Source: JBMNGG01 sp050949705
GTDB lineage: Bacteria > Bacillota > Thermosediminibacteria > Thermosediminibacterales > Tepidanaerobacteraceae
Length of the DNA: 64,000 nucleotides
Direction: 5' to 3'
Assembly (NCBI GenBank): GCA_050949705.1
Contig: JBMNGG010000011.1
Location: forward strand, 1-64,000
Position numbers and translations under genes: made by a program
In this document: positions 54,717-64,000 of the stretch, piece after piece
How positions within the stretch are numbered: position 1 is the first letter of the stretch
How the letters are laid out: every line of letters begins with the position of its first letter
Notes under the pieces: model-generated
Seen by the model: only the letters and a program-made list of their open reading frames with translations
Told to the model about the DNA's origin: nothing
Database searches by the model: none

Positions 54717-55716
54717 AAATACAAAAAGCTATAACTTTTTTGTTATAGCTTTACTTACTTTATTATTGCTATTTTTTATAGCACTGAGCATCAGTATTGG
54801 GTCATCAAATATACCCTTGTCCAAAACATTTTACGTCATATTTGGAGAAGATGTAGTTTCTAAGGAATTTCAAATAATAAACTATGTTCGGATACCTAGG
54901 ACCTTGGCAGCAATCTTGGCCGGTTGTGCTCTATCTTTGTCTGGATTAATACTACAGACGGTGCTGAACAATGCCCTGGCAGGTCCCAGCATTATAGGTG
55001 TCAGCTCAGGAGCAGGTTTATTTACTACTTTGATTATGGCTTTGTTTCCTGCATATTTTGCTTTAATGCCTATAGCAGCTTTTCTTGGGGCCCTTTTAGC
55101 CACCTTTTTAGTGTATTTTTTAGCAAGGAAAACGGAGCATCAAGGCTCACCATAGTATTGTCCGGTGCTGCAGTGTCAAGCTTTATTGGTGCTATTACTG
55201 ACACGATTCTTACTATTTGGCCGGATACGGCCATAAGCAGGACAAGTTTTTTAATTGGTGGCTTATCTGCTGTCACCATGAATGCTATAAACTACCCGGA
55301 ATACTGATATTTATATCATTTATAGCAGTATTTTTACTAAGCTATGACATGAACGTTTTATCTTTAGGGGATGAGACAGCAAAATCCTTAGATTAAATGT
55401 GTCTAGATATCGCTTTATGTTTATAGTATTGTCATCATTATTTGCAGGCAGTGCAATAAGCTTTGCGGGGTCTATTGGGCTTTGTAGGACTTATAGTCCC
55501 CCATGCATCTAGATTTATTGTAGGTTATGACAACAGGTTGCTTGTCCCGGTTTGCGCTTTGCTAGGTAGCATATTTGCTTTGTTTTGTGATATATTGGCT
55601 CGCACCTTGTTTGCTCCCTATGAAGTTCCTGTTGGTATAATCATGTCATTTTTGGGGAGGACCCTTTTTTCATTTTTCTCTTGCTTAAACAGAGGAGGAG
55701 GCTTATAGGTGATTAG
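54679..55716 (+). pseudogene. FecCD/BtuC-type ABC permease, frameshifted
   Basis: The probable TTG start at 54679 lies inside the end of the lipoprotein gene. Pieces are YVRIPRTLAAILAGCALSLSG, GLILQTVLNNALAGPSIIGVS, AVSSFIGAITDTI, GSIGFVGLIVPHASRFIVG and the end FLLLKQRRRL. These are the standard FecCD motifs (RxPRxLAAxLxGxxLxxSG, GxxxQxxxxNPLAxPxxxG, GFVGLIxPHxxR). At least four indels, near 55140, 55310, 55400 and 55660. It overlaps the ATPase start. Confidence 0.8.
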
Positions 55717-56434
55717 CTTAAAGGATGTAACTGCCGGATATAAAGGGATTGAAGTAATTAAAAATATAAATATATCTTTTGAAAAAGGAAACATAACAAG
55801 TATTATTGGGAAAAATGGCTGTGGAAAGACTACTTTACTTAAGACAGCATCAAAGTTGCTCATGCCTTTCTCTGGAGATATTATGTTAAATGGAGAAAGT
55901 ATCTATAATGTACCTGATAAAAGCATAGCAAAAAAGATTTCCTTTCTTCCTCAAATAAGGAATGCTCCCAATATATCTGTTTATAATCTAGTCATGCATG
56001 GCAGATTCCCTTATTTGGGCTTTCCTAGAATACCTAAAGATCAAGACAAGGCTATTGTTGAAAATGCCTTGGAGAAGTTGGGAATTAAAAGATACAGGGA
56101 CAAAAACCTAAGAGAGCTCTCAGGTGGTCAGCGGCAAAAAGTATATATTGCAATGCTTTTAGCCCAGGATACAGATTATATTTTTTTAGATGAGCCCACA
56201 ACTTTTTTGGATATAAATCATCAGCTTGAGATATTGGAAATAATAAAAGAGCTAAAGAATATGGGAAAGGCAGTAATCATAGTAATTCACGACCTAAACA
56301 GTGCGCTAACTTATTGTGATAAAATTTGTCTGATAGACAGGGGAGAAGTAGTAGCATTTGACACTCCCAAGGTTGTATATGGTAGTGGGGAAATAGAGCG
56401 AGTGTTTAATGTAAATGTGATAAAGTCTATATAG
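55709..56434 (+). CDS. FepC/BtuD-type ABC transporter ATPase
   Basis: 241 residues, intact. Starts with GTG at 55709, with GGAGGAGG 12 bases upstream. Walker A GKNGCGKTTLL near residue 34, Q-loop FLPQIRNAP near 82, signature LSGGQRQKVYIAML near 136, Walker B YIFLDEPTTFLD near 158 and H-loop VIVIHDLNSAL near 192. It energises the FecCD-type importer encoded just upstream. It is the only undamaged gene of the ABC operon, which suggests recent decay or consensus errors in its neighbours. Confidence 0.92.
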   Translation: MISLKDVTAGYKGIEVIKNINISFEKGNITSIIGKNGCGKTTLLKTASKLLMPFSGDIMLNGESIYNVPDKSIAKKISFLPQIRNAPNISVYNLVMHGRFPYLGFPRIPKDQDKAIVENALEKLGIKRYRDKNLRELSGGQRQKVYIAMLLAQDTDYIFLDEPTTFLDINHQLEILEIIKELKNMGKAVIIVIHDLNSALTYCDKICLIDRGEVVAFDTPKVVYGSGEIERVFNVNVIKSI

Positions 56435-56439
56435 ACAGA

Positions 56440-56597
56440 AAAGGCCAAAGGCCTCTCCAAACTTTGGTAACGAAACCTCAAGAATTGACCGGGTTTTACA
56501 CTGCCTTCATAGGCCATACGGAAAGTATATTCGATGTCGGTGTGTTTTTGAACCGACAAAATTTTTGATAAAAAAGGTGTATATTCGTTCAAGCTCA
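56440..56597 (-). pseudogene. asrB: asrB 5' fragment (anaerobic sulfite reductase subunit B)
   Basis: From the reverse ATG at 56597 the text MSLNEYTPFLSKILSVQKHT, DIEYTFRMA and VKPGQF matches the start of AsrB, the FAD/ferredoxin-reductase-like subunit. After a one-base shift it reads EVSLPKFGEA, then stops matching beside the convergent ABC ATPase end. About 220 residues are missing. The start lies seven bases after the asrA stop, the usual asrAB order. Confidence 0.75.
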
Positions 56598-56603
56598 TTA
56601 TTC

Positions 56604-57617
56604 TCAACCCTCCTCTGATACCTTACTGACTTTGTTTACTGCATGTGAAAAGCTTATGTACTCTGGGCAAACATCATCGCAACGACCACACCCGACACAC
56701 ATATGATATCCGAAGCGTTGCTTGTAATCTACCACCTTATGCAGCACTTTAAAACGCATTCGCTCACCATATTTATTACGATAACTACCGCCGCCTGCCA
56801 CATCAGTGAACTTGTCCACCATACACGATGCCCATACCCTGCGACGTTCGCCGGCTTTGCCGTTATCTGTGTAGAATATATCTTGCATGGTGAAGCAGGT
56901 GCAGGTAGGACAGCTAAAATTACAACGACCACATGCAATACAACGGCTGTGGTATTCGTCCCAAATGCTACTTTTAATAACTGCAGTAGTATTAATAGTA
57001 TCAGTATCAGGTAAAGAAACACGAATGGATGTTTTTTCAACATGTGATGGGACTACATCCAAAATTTCTTCGGCATTGTTCTGTAATAGAGAGTCCCAAT
57101 CAGATAGTTTGCAGTCAATGTAGTACTCGCCATCACGGACATCTAAGAGGCGTCATATTCTGTGCTGATATTTGTTCCCATATCAACACAAAAAACAATT
57201 TTCAAAGGAAGAAGAGCATCCTAAAAGAACGAATTTGATTTTATCTCTTAAACGTTTATAGTAATAATCCTCAGCACCATTATTAAGATAGATTTCGTCA
57301 AAACGCTTTACTGCGTGTAAATCACAGCTCCGCAAGAATACAATAGCTCCGGTATGAATAGGATCAGATTCCTTTATACTGTCCTCCGTGAAAAAAAACA
57401 ATGTTTCAGAAATCGGTATAATGGCTTCTTTAAATGTATGACTGCTTTTTTCGTCTAGCTCCATTTCTTCTACTGTTTTAACTTCTGCATAACGTATGGA
57501 ATCAGTATCAGAATGCTCACCTTGATAGGCAAAGCGATGAGGTGCATACAGCTTGTAGTGCCGACTCAGTTCAGCAAGGACTGCGTTTAAACCCTTTTTG
57601 GTCAATCTGTATCCCAC
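56604..57617 (-). pseudogene. asrA: asrA, anaerobic sulfite reductase subunit A, one frameshift
   Basis: The reverse GTG at 57617 follows AAAGGAGG. The first ORF to 57183 holds MGYRLTKKGLNAVLAEL and FLRSCDLHAVKRFDEIYL. The second ORF, from about 57150 to 56604, holds two ferredoxin-type clusters, CIACGRCNFSCPTCTCF and CVGCGRCDDVCPEY, as in AsrA. The join needs one indel near 57140-57180. Total length (about 338) equals normal AsrA. With AsrB and AsrC it reduces sulfite to sulfide using NADH; asrC is absent here. Confidence 0.85.
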
Positions 57618-57780
57618 TGGAATACCTCCTTTTCATTTGTTTTGTCATTGTTGTAGATTTGAAATTAAATGGTAAGGGATTGCTAACAATCATGGCTCCA
57701 AGCATATTTCCGAGAGTTACCACGAGTATATTATAAAAGTAACCGTCCAAGCTGACCGCTGCTTCCATAGACAAGAGAAG
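57571..57780 (-). pseudogene. Formate/nitrite transporter (FNT) C-terminal remnant
   Basis: The reverse text SLDGYFYNILVVTLGNMLGAMIV matches the last membrane helix of FNT-family channels (VTLGNxxGG). Only about 35 residues are present; upstream sequence (57781-57865) is unrecognisable. FNT channels (e.g. NirC, FocA, HSC) pass nitrite, formate or hydrosulfide, and the position before asrA suggests the hydrosulfide or nitrite type. Confidence 0.6.
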
Positions 57781-57871
57781 AGCAATTGAGAGGAATTGAT
57801 TTATTGAAACTACCTTTAATGACTTGGTTTGCAGTCATTTTATACAATTCATAATTTCGTCTTTCCATCAC

Positions 57872-58272
57872 CTATAAAGTTTTCACATAATCGCCTATTT
57901 TTTTGTCCATGGTTTTTATGTGATTAGAAAGCCAGTCTATAACCATTTTATTGGCATTAAGTATAACTAGAATATTACCACCAGACTCATTATAATCGTC
58001 TTCAATTTGGCAAGATCTTTGATAAAGTTTGCATGTGCTCTCTTTTGAGCATCAATCTCAGGGTAACGGATTTTTTCCATATAGGCTTCTTCATCTTTAA
58101 AGTGTTGTTTCGTATACTCATCTAAAAAATCAAGCATTGTATTTATGTAATCTTTTGCTCTCCGTTCTTTTCCTGCTTCAAATAGTCCATTAGCCTTTTC
58201 AAACCATATTTTGTGTTGATCATCAATATGTTTAACACCGACTGACAAGTTAGGAGTCCAAACTACTGACAT
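57872..58272 (-). pseudogene. Bacteriohemerythrin, C-terminal frameshift
   Basis: The reverse ATG at 58272 (AAGGAGG upstream) begins MSVVWTPNLSVGVKHIDDQH. The di-iron ligands HxxxE-type EYTKQHFKDEEAYM and HANFIKDL are present. After AKLK a single-base shift hides the last helix (NANKMVIDWLSNHIKTMDKK), which contains the final histidine ligand and ends at 57872. With the shift repaired the length is a normal 133 or so. Hemerythrins bind O2 through a di-iron site and act in oxygen sensing or protection in anaerobes. Confidence 0.85.
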
Positions 58273-58930
58273 ATAAATCCTCCTTGTAGCTTATTTTTAT
58301 TATATAGATTTTATAGGTTTTCTTAGATAAATTCAATAGTTTCCAGAAGAGGAATATTGTGCAAATATCATTTGATAGTAATTTTTGGAAAAAATAAAAA
58401 AATATGAAGGGGCTCTGATATAATGTTTAGTATGAGCAGAAAAAATCGAGGATATTTCTTATGAAAAAATATTGCAACTGGATGAAATGGGATGAATAAA
58501 GCATTTATGAGGCGTGTCACATATGTTTGACTTCTCTAGAATCATTATGATTGGCTGTTTTCATCTTTATTCATTGGAATTGGTAAAGTATTACCTTATT
58601 TAGAAAAGGACAACATTTGAAATTAAAAAACGCGATTCTTTTAATATTGCACAACAGGAATAGATACGAAGGAACGGGCCAGCAAGCTAGTCACTACAAC
58701 TTTGTCATTCCGAGTGAAACGAGGAATCTTGGGTCCACAACAAAGAGCCTTTAGGACGCGCTAACGCTTATGACACATCTTTTACACAAAATAGCTGTTG
58801 TGTTGAGATGACGGACTGGGAAAGTAGCAATGCAAAAGAAATTTGACATAAAAATCGTTGTCGTAAAAGATGCTTGATAGACAGCATAAGGTGATTCTGC
58901 AATAATTATGGATGAAAGGAGGAGATCTTC
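58273..58930. other. Long intergenic region with interspersed repeat-like sequence
   Basis: About 650 bases without a supported gene. Around 58708-58820 the text TCATTCCGAGTGAAACGAGGAATCT (in two parts: TCATTCCGAGTGAAACGA, GGAATCT) and the later TTGAGATGACGG match a widely scattered bacterial intergenic repeat of the GTCATTCTGAGCGAAGCGAAGAATC type, seen here only from memory of its consensus. The rest is AT-rich and featureless. Confidence 0.5.
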
Positions 58931-59557
58931 ATAGATATAGGAAAGAGGTTGAAAGACGCAAGGTTGAAAATGAATTTTACGCAGGAACAGGTTGCAGAAA
59001 GACTATCTGTATCCAGACAGACGATTTCAAATTGGGAAAATGAAAAAACTTATCCAGATATAGTTAGAGTTATTGAGTTATCCAACCTTTACTCCATCAC
59101 CTTAGATGAGTTATTGAAGGAGGATAAAAAGATGATAGAGTACTTGGAGGAAAGTACAAATGTAGTTAAAAGTAAGATGAAATTCTCAAAGTTAATTCAG
59201 ATTATGACTTATCTTGTTATTTGGGCTGGGGTAGTAATTGTTTTTTGGCTTGGTGGAGGGTCAGATGCGATGGGATATTCTATAATGTCATTGTACATTG
59301 TTTTACCCGTTAGTACATTAATAACTTCAATTTTTATAGGAAAAGACAAAGGGTGGTCAAACAAGAAATGGTTTTTGACTATTTTCTTTGGAGTGATGTA
59401 TATGCTGGCATCTTATGCGACATTTAGTTTGGCTAATATGATAAGTTTTAATAAGTTTAATATCCCTGATGTCAGTATGCTTTTACCTGGGATGATTGTT
59501 TCAGCAATAGGCATGGGCATTGGTTCTATTATTAAATATTTACACCCAAGAAGATAA
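58931..59557 (+). CDS. XRE-family HTH regulator with membrane domain
   Basis: The HTH (IGKRLKDARLKMNFTQEQ, VAERLSVSRQTISNWENEKTYPD) occupies the first 65 residues; four or five membrane helices follow (about 85-205). The frame extends upstream to ATA at 58931, eight bases after AGGAGGAG, where homologues begin MxIGxxLKxxR. The first normal start, TTG 58949, is 24 bases from the site and would remove helix 1. So either an AUA start or a start-codon mutation/error is implied. Such proteins repress nearby membrane or envelope genes; no target is evident. Confidence 0.75.
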   Translation: MDIGKRLKDARLKMNFTQEQVAERLSVSRQTISNWENEKTYPDIVRVIELSNLYSITLDELLKEDKKMIEYLEESTNVVKSKMKFSKLIQIMTYLVIWAGVVIVFWLGGGSDAMGYSIMSLYIVLPVSTLITSIFIGKDKGWSNKKWFLTIFFGVMYMLASYATFSLANMISFNKFNIPDVSMLLPGMIVSAIGMGIGSIIKYLHPRR

Positions 59558-59562
59558 AGGAC

Positions 59563-60061
59563 TACATAAAGAATATGTTTTTGCAACATATCTTGAAAAA
59601 ATGCTGTCTTGAGTAAAAGAAGCCAGTATTGAATTAGAAGACAAATTAAAACTAGAATTTTATAAGCTTGAGCAAATATTTAAGGCAGACATTGTCCTGG
59701 ATTCAAGCGAAGAATATAAACTTGAGAATCCTAAAACCATTAATACAGATGGTAAACCAGCTGATGAAGATGAGTTTTTGGAAGAAATCATTAAACGAGT
59801 TAATGAAAGATATAAAGGGAAATTCACTGAGGGAGATCGCCTTATAGCCGAAACAGTTTACAAAAGAATGTATAAGGGTTAAAATAGTAAAAAACTTGAA
59901 AGGTACGCCAAGAATAACGATGCTCAAGTATTTAAAGAAAGTTTTTTCCCGGAGGAATTTAGAAAAGCTGTTCAAAAGTGTTATATGGAATCGATGGAGC
60001 CCTTAACTGGTTATTTGAAGATAAGGAGTTTACAGGTTGGTGATGTAAGAAGTAGGAAGAG
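59563..60061 (+). pseudogene. hsdR: 3' remnant of type I restriction endonuclease subunit HsdR
   Basis: Text in slightly shifted frames reads EYVFATYLEKML, VKEASIELEDKLKLEFYKLE, EFLEEIIKRVNERYKGKFTE, GDRLIAETVYKRM, then KKLERYAKNNDAQVFKESFF and a final ESMEPLTGYLK. This is the helical C-terminal region of HsdR (EcoR124_C type). There is one stop near 59614, another near 59881, and no N-terminal helicase or nuclease. It is a relic of a type I restriction locus. Confidence 0.75.
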
Positions 60062-60133
60062 TCCTATATAAAGAATTAAGAAATAAATAATTTATCAAAG
60101 TATTACAAGCTCTAATAATGAGGAGGAGAAGGT

Positions 60134-60961
60134 TTGAAGTTTATTTCATGGAATATTGATTCATTAAATGCAGCATTAACGGGTGCTTCGCCGCGAGCTG
60201 TATTAAGTCGAGAAGTAATAAATACTATTATAGAAATCAACCCAGAAGTTATTGCCATACAAGAGACAAAGCTACCAAGTAATGGACCCACTAAAAAGCA
60301 ATTAGCAATATTAAATGAAAAGTTTCCAGAGTATGAAATTGTGTGGAATAGCTCAGTAGAACCAGCACGCAAGGGTTATGCCGGAACCATGTTTTTATAT
60401 AAGAAGAGTTTAAAGCCAAGGGTAAGCTTTCCGAAAATCGGTGCACCTGACACTATGGATTTTGAAGGCAGGATTATCACATTAGAATTTGATGACTTTT
60501 TCTTAACACAAGTATATACCCCAAATGCAGGGGAAGGCTTAAATCGTTTAAAGGAACGCCAGATTTGGGATATTAAATATGCTGACTATCTAGAAAACCT
60601 GGATAAAGAAAAATATGTTGTTGCAACAGGTGATTTTAATGTAGCTCATAAAGAAATTGATTTAGCCCATCCCAATAACAATCGTAATTCAGCTGGATTT
60701 ACTTATGAGGAGCGTGAAGGTTTTACAAACCTTCTAAAAAGAGGCTTTACAGATACATTTCGTTATATACATGGTGATGTTACAGGTGTTTATTCCTGGT
60801 GGGCTCAGCGTGCTAGAACAAGCAAAGTTAATAATTCTGGCTGGAGGATTGATTATTGGTTGGTGAGTGATAGGATTGCAGATAAGGTTCTAAAATCAGA
60901 AATGATTGATTCAGGACCAAGACAAGACCACACGCCTATATTGCTGGAAATTGACTTGTAG
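60134..60961 (+). CDS. xth: Exodeoxyribonuclease III
   Basis: 275 residues from a TTG at 60134 directly behind GAGGAGGAG. Exo III/AP-endonuclease motifs are KFISWNIDSLNAAL (N), VIAIQETKLPSNG (catalytic Glu near residue 45), YTPNAGEG with RLKERQIWD, VATGDFNVAHKEIDL (D/N pair near 170), WRIDYWLVSD near 240 and the final DHTPILLEIDL (catalytic His). It removes abasic sites and 3' blocks in base-excision repair. Length and all motifs are normal; likely a core chromosomal gene. Confidence 0.93.
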   Translation: MKFISWNIDSLNAALTGASPRAVLSREVINTIIEINPEVIAIQETKLPSNGPTKKQLAILNEKFPEYEIVWNSSVEPARKGYAGTMFLYKKSLKPRVSFPKIGAPDTMDFEGRIITLEFDDFFLTQVYTPNAGEGLNRLKERQIWDIKYADYLENLDKEKYVVATGDFNVAHKEIDLAHPNNNRNSAGFTYEEREGFTNLLKRGFTDTFRYIHGDVTGVYSWWAQRARTSKVNNSGWRIDYWLVSDRIADKVLKSEMIDSGPRQDHTPILLEIDL

Positions 60962-60967
60962 GTATAA

Positions 60968-61174
60968 AGGATATACCATGGCTGTATTGGGTGCAAACTA
61001 TGTGAGAAGGTTTGTCCTTCCGAAGCAATAAAGGTTAACTCAATAGATAAAAAGGCTGAAATTGAAACTTCACAATGTTTGCAATGCACGTACTGCCAAA
61101 AGGTATGTCCTAAGGATGCTATCCACTACACAAAAACTGGTACTTTATTAAAAGCACCAGCTGTGAAAATATGA
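60968..61174 (+). pseudogene. 2[4Fe-4S] ferredoxin domain, 5'-truncated
   Basis: The frame from 60968 reads HGCIGCKLCEKVCPSEAIKV and later QCLQCTYCQKVCPKDAIHY, two complete CxxCxxCxxxCP clusters, ending at 61172. A stop (60965) immediately precedes it and no start codon lies before the first cysteine, so it is the tail of a larger protein such as an RnfB-like or radical-SAM activating protein. It lies directly behind the exonuclease gene. Confidence 0.65.
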
Positions 61175-61261
61175 AGGATAATAAAAATACAGAAGATATA
61201 GAAGGTCTTACTTAATCAACATCATGATTAATTTGTAAAAAAAAATGTAAAATAGTGTTGT
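61175..61261. other. Short intergenic tail
   Basis: AT-rich sequence between the ferredoxin fragment and a terminator; nothing further was seen here or in 61306-61449 apart from AAAGGGG before the next gene. Confidence 0.5.
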
Positions 61262-61305
61262 AAAATAGTGCTTGTGCGATATAATTAATGCAAGCACTAT
61301 TTTTT
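61262..61305 (+). terminator. Strong rho-independent terminator
   Basis: AAATAGTGCTTG pairs with CAAGCACTATTTT and is followed by a T-run. Confidence 0.88.
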
Positions 61306-61449
61306 TGGAAAAATAGTGAAGGAAAGGAAAGTTATGTTATAAAGTTACAAATTTAGCAAACTAAGGATTTGTGTCGAAAACAATAGATTTGAAAATCGAT
61401 GAAAGAGAAAGAACTTGTGTGCTTTATTTTTACCTAAAGGGGTGTTATT

Positions 61450-64000
61450 ATGAACATCTTAAGTGCAATGGCAGGAAAACAAGGTCAAAACAAAGCTGAT
61501 TCGCCCAATGACTTAAAAACGACACAAAATTTTAGGTTTTTTGTTTTAACGTTAATCATACTGCTACTCAATGGACTTTATCTACAGTTTGCATGGAATC
61601 GCTATGTGAATATTGCCTCTTATGAGGCAGTGCAACTAGTGGAATCCTTAGAAAGCATTTTTCATCCTGAACATATAGCTGAAATATTAGATGATACCAA
61701 TGATACTGATAAACCTGGGTATATTTTGGCGAAGAACAGTCTGACAAAACTCGTTGAAACAATAAACCCCATACATTTTGCTTACATTTATGGTGAGCGT
61801 GACGGTAATCTGATTTTTTTATTTGATTCGGAACCAATTAATTCGCCTGATTATGTATCACCCGGACAGATTTATGAAGAAGCAGACGATATTCACTGGG
61901 AACCTTTCAGAACGGGTGAGAGTGCATTGACTAAACCCATAACTGATCGTTGGGGGTACCTGGATCAGTGCTCTTGCGCCGGTTAAAGACCCTTCAGATG
62001 GCACCATAATTTCTGTTTTCGCTATTGACTTTTCCGCATCTGAGTGGTTTGCCAATCTTCGGAAGCAGATGATTCCGGATATTGTTATTTCTATATGTAT
62101 CCTTATACTTTATTTTGCCTTTATTCACATAAGAATGAAAAATGTTGCTCTTAGAAGCCTAAATAAAAAATATCTTATAATGAAGCACTATATCGAAGTG
62201 TGTTTTCCCAGGCGCCTATTGGTATTGCAATAATAAATGATCAGCAATTTATTCCCGAATCCGAGTTTGGGCAGCCAAATATAAACCCAATGTTCAAAAA
62301 AATACTTGGTCGAACGAGTGAGGATTTAGAGACGATAACCTGGCCTGAGTTAACTCATCCTGAAGACCTGCAGGCAGATATGGAAAAATATGAACAGTTT
62401 AAAAATGGCGAAATAAGTGGTTATTCAATGAAAAAGCGTTTCGTGAGGCCTGATGGCACAAGTGTGTGGACAAATATGAAGGTTTCCCCTCTTATAGGCC
62501 TTCCTTATAAGCACTCCATGCACTTGTGTTTACTTGAAGATATAACCATAAGTATGGCAACATTTGCTGCTTTGAGTGAGAGTGAGCGCAGTAAAGCAGT
62601 ATTTCTATCCCATTTGCCTGGATTAGCCTATAGGTGCAATAATGATAGTGAGTGGACAATGCAATATGTTTCTTCCGGTTGTTCTGAATTAACCGGTTAT
62701 CCTTCAGAAAGCCTTTTGTATAATAGGGATCGATCTTTTGTTAGTATTATTGCACCGGAGTATCGTGAACCCATACAAAGGGAATGGAAAAGAGTTATTG
62801 AAAGCCGGTTACCTTTCAAGTATGAATATGAAATTGTAACTGCAGAGGGTGAGAGGAAATGGGTTTTGGAATTGGGTCAAGGTGTTTACAATGATCAGGG
62901 GGAAGTTGAAGCCCTTGAGGGAATTATCCTTGATATCTCGGACCGTAAAGAAATAGAGAATAATTTAAGGTACATTAATGAACATGACGGTTTAACAGGT
63001 CTACATAACAGACGTGTTTTAGAAAATCTTCTTATTAGAGATGCTAATGAACTTAAAACAAATAAAAGAGCTGTTCTAAGCATTAATTTGAGCACAGTTC
63101 AATCCCTGACTAAAACTTATGGATTTCATTATGCACAGGAACTCATAAAAAAAGCAGCAGATGTGCTAAGACAATTTTATTCAGATCAGTGTAAGTTATT
63201 TAATACACATACAGATCAGTTTGTTTTTTACCTGAAAGAATATAAGGATAAGAACGAGTTACTCTTACTTTGTGAGAGCATTGCAAATGCCTTAGGGGAA
63301 TTACTTAGAACAGAAAGAATCGGATTTGGAATTGGAGTTGTTGAAATAGATGATAACTACCATGATGTAGATGAACTTTTAAAAAGACTTTTGATTGCAT
63401 CAGAAAAATCAATTAGTAGTTCTGATGCAGAATTTAGCCCTTGTTTTTATGGCAGCCATATAGAATCAGAAATAATGTGGGAAGATGATATTAAACGAGA
63501 GCTTGCTAATATTATTGATGACGACAATGATGGTGGCTTATATCTACAATATCAGCCAATACTTGATCTTAGGTCAAATCAAATATGTGGCTTTGAGGCC
63601 TTATCTAGATTAAAAAGTAATAAGTTAGGTTTGGTTTCTCCTTTAGAATTCATTCCTCTAGCCGAAGAAACGAAACTCATAATTCCAATTGGTCAGAAAA
63701 TAGTCCGACAGGCTTTGCGCTTTCTTAAAAGATTGGAGCATAACGGATACAAAAATTTGTTAGTTAGCATTAACGTTTCTGTAATTCAACTATTAAGAAG
63801 TGATTTTGTTGAGAATCTTTTTGAGATGATAGACGAATTCCGGGTTAATCCTAAAAATGTCGGTATTGAGCTTACAGAGTCAATATTCTCAGATGACTAT
63901 GATGAAGTCAATCGCATAATAAACAAATTAAGATATACTGGTATTTGTGTCGCAATCGATGATTTTGGAACCGGATATTCCTCTCTTGCTAGGGAATGTG
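61450..64000 (+). pseudogene. Membrane PAS-GGDEF-EAL c-di-GMP protein, frameshifted and cut by window edge
   Basis: The ATG at 61450 follows AAAGGGG. The N-terminus has a membrane helix (residues about 30-50), an extracytoplasmic sensor (CHASE-like) and a second helix near 62070-62130. Two indels (near 61955 and 62170) break the N-terminal part; the rest is open from about 62180 to the edge. It has two PAS domains (APIGIAIINDQQF, HLPGLAYRCNNDSEW...YVSSGCSELTGY), a GGDEF domain whose signature has become HTDQF near 63210, so it is probably inactive as a cyclase, and an EAL domain (YLQYQPILDLRSNQICGFEALSRL in parts, ELTESIFSDDY, IDDFGTGYSSLA) that looks catalytically complete so far. Confidence 0.82.

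Noticed and set aside
56440..56460. Terminator directly after the ABC ATPase gene (AAGGCC/GGCCT-like hairpin)
   Set aside because: The short AGGCCAAAGGCCT stem has no T-tract and lies inside the asrB remnant.
1..64000. tRNA, rRNA, riboswitch and CRISPR search by eye
   Set aside because: No cloverleaf with GGTTCGA-type arm, no rRNA signature, no repeat-spacer array and no recognised riboswitch consensus was found; small or divergent ones could be missed.

Overview
Organism. The window looks like a low-to-moderate GC anaerobic Bacillota genome, most likely class Clostridia. The signs are strong AGGAGG-type ribosome binding sites, frequent GTG/TTG starts, SLH-anchored surface proteins, an AsrA/AsrB anaerobic sulfite reductase, Crp/Fnr and monocluster ferredoxin proteins, and clostridial-type serine recombinases. 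Genus cannot be fixed from the sequence. No rRNA, tRNA or CRISPR array was recognised.

Layout. (1) 1-8.8 kb is the right end of a prophage or ICE-like element: tail protein, holin, amidase, a SHOCT-type small gene and three consecutive serine-recombinase genes. A four-gene cassette (split permease with ferredoxin tail, cupin, Crp/Fnr regulator) sits directly behind the amidase and is bracketed by a perfect 23-bp direct repeat. (2) 8.8-12.1 kb is a three-gene operon under a palindromic operator: RHH-like protein, DUF262-HNH protein (GmrSD type) and a HEPN-like protein with RNxxxH. (3) 12.1-22.8 kb is a second island. It has a VOC protein and a GyrI-like protein, then a decayed, inverted copy of the amidase/SHOCT/recombinase-triplet module. 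That copy abuts a brxL gene beheaded at its Walker A motif, followed by a long prokaryotic Argonaute with a degenerate PIWI site and a SIR2 effector. (4) 22.7-27.1 kb is a third island: recombinase remnant, a DUF1413/GNAT pair behind a perfect operator, and two tandem DUF262 genes. Blocks resembling the 3' end of rlmD/rumA (coding VDLFPxT and HVETVVL), a known ICE target, lie at about 12.2, 22.65 and 27.05 kb. They suggest that defence-bearing islands accumulated one after another at one attachment site.

(5) 27.5-49.7 kb is chromosomal and accessory: two large SLH surface proteins (the second broken), AraC- and LuxR-type regulators, a serine hydrolase with a nonsense codon beside an aminoglycoside nucleotidyltransferase, zinc-ribbon membrane proteins disrupted by 46-bp and 92-bp tandem duplications, and a RAYT transposase with REP-like palindromes. 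(6) 49.8-58.3 kb is a sulfur/redox block: sulfite-reductase-like protein, CoA-disulfide-reductase/rhodanese, LysR regulator, FecB/FecCD-type ABC importer, AsrA/AsrB, formate/nitrite transporter fragment and hemerythrin. Nearly every gene in it carries frameshifts. Two identical palindromes mark the lysR and ABC promoters. (7) 58.3-64 kb holds an XRE-type membrane regulator, a decayed HsdR tail, exodeoxyribonuclease III, a ferredoxin fragment, and a PAS-GGDEF-EAL protein running off the edge.

The most striking theme is the 8.8-27 kb defence region: DUF262-HNH-HEPN, brxL remnant + long pAgo + SIR2, and a tandem DUF262 pair, separated by recombinase modules and rlmD-like scars. Single-base indels are frequent throughout (recombinase 3, pAgo start, SHOCT gene, most of 47-58 kb), so consensus errors must be excluded before the broken genes are read as biological decay.
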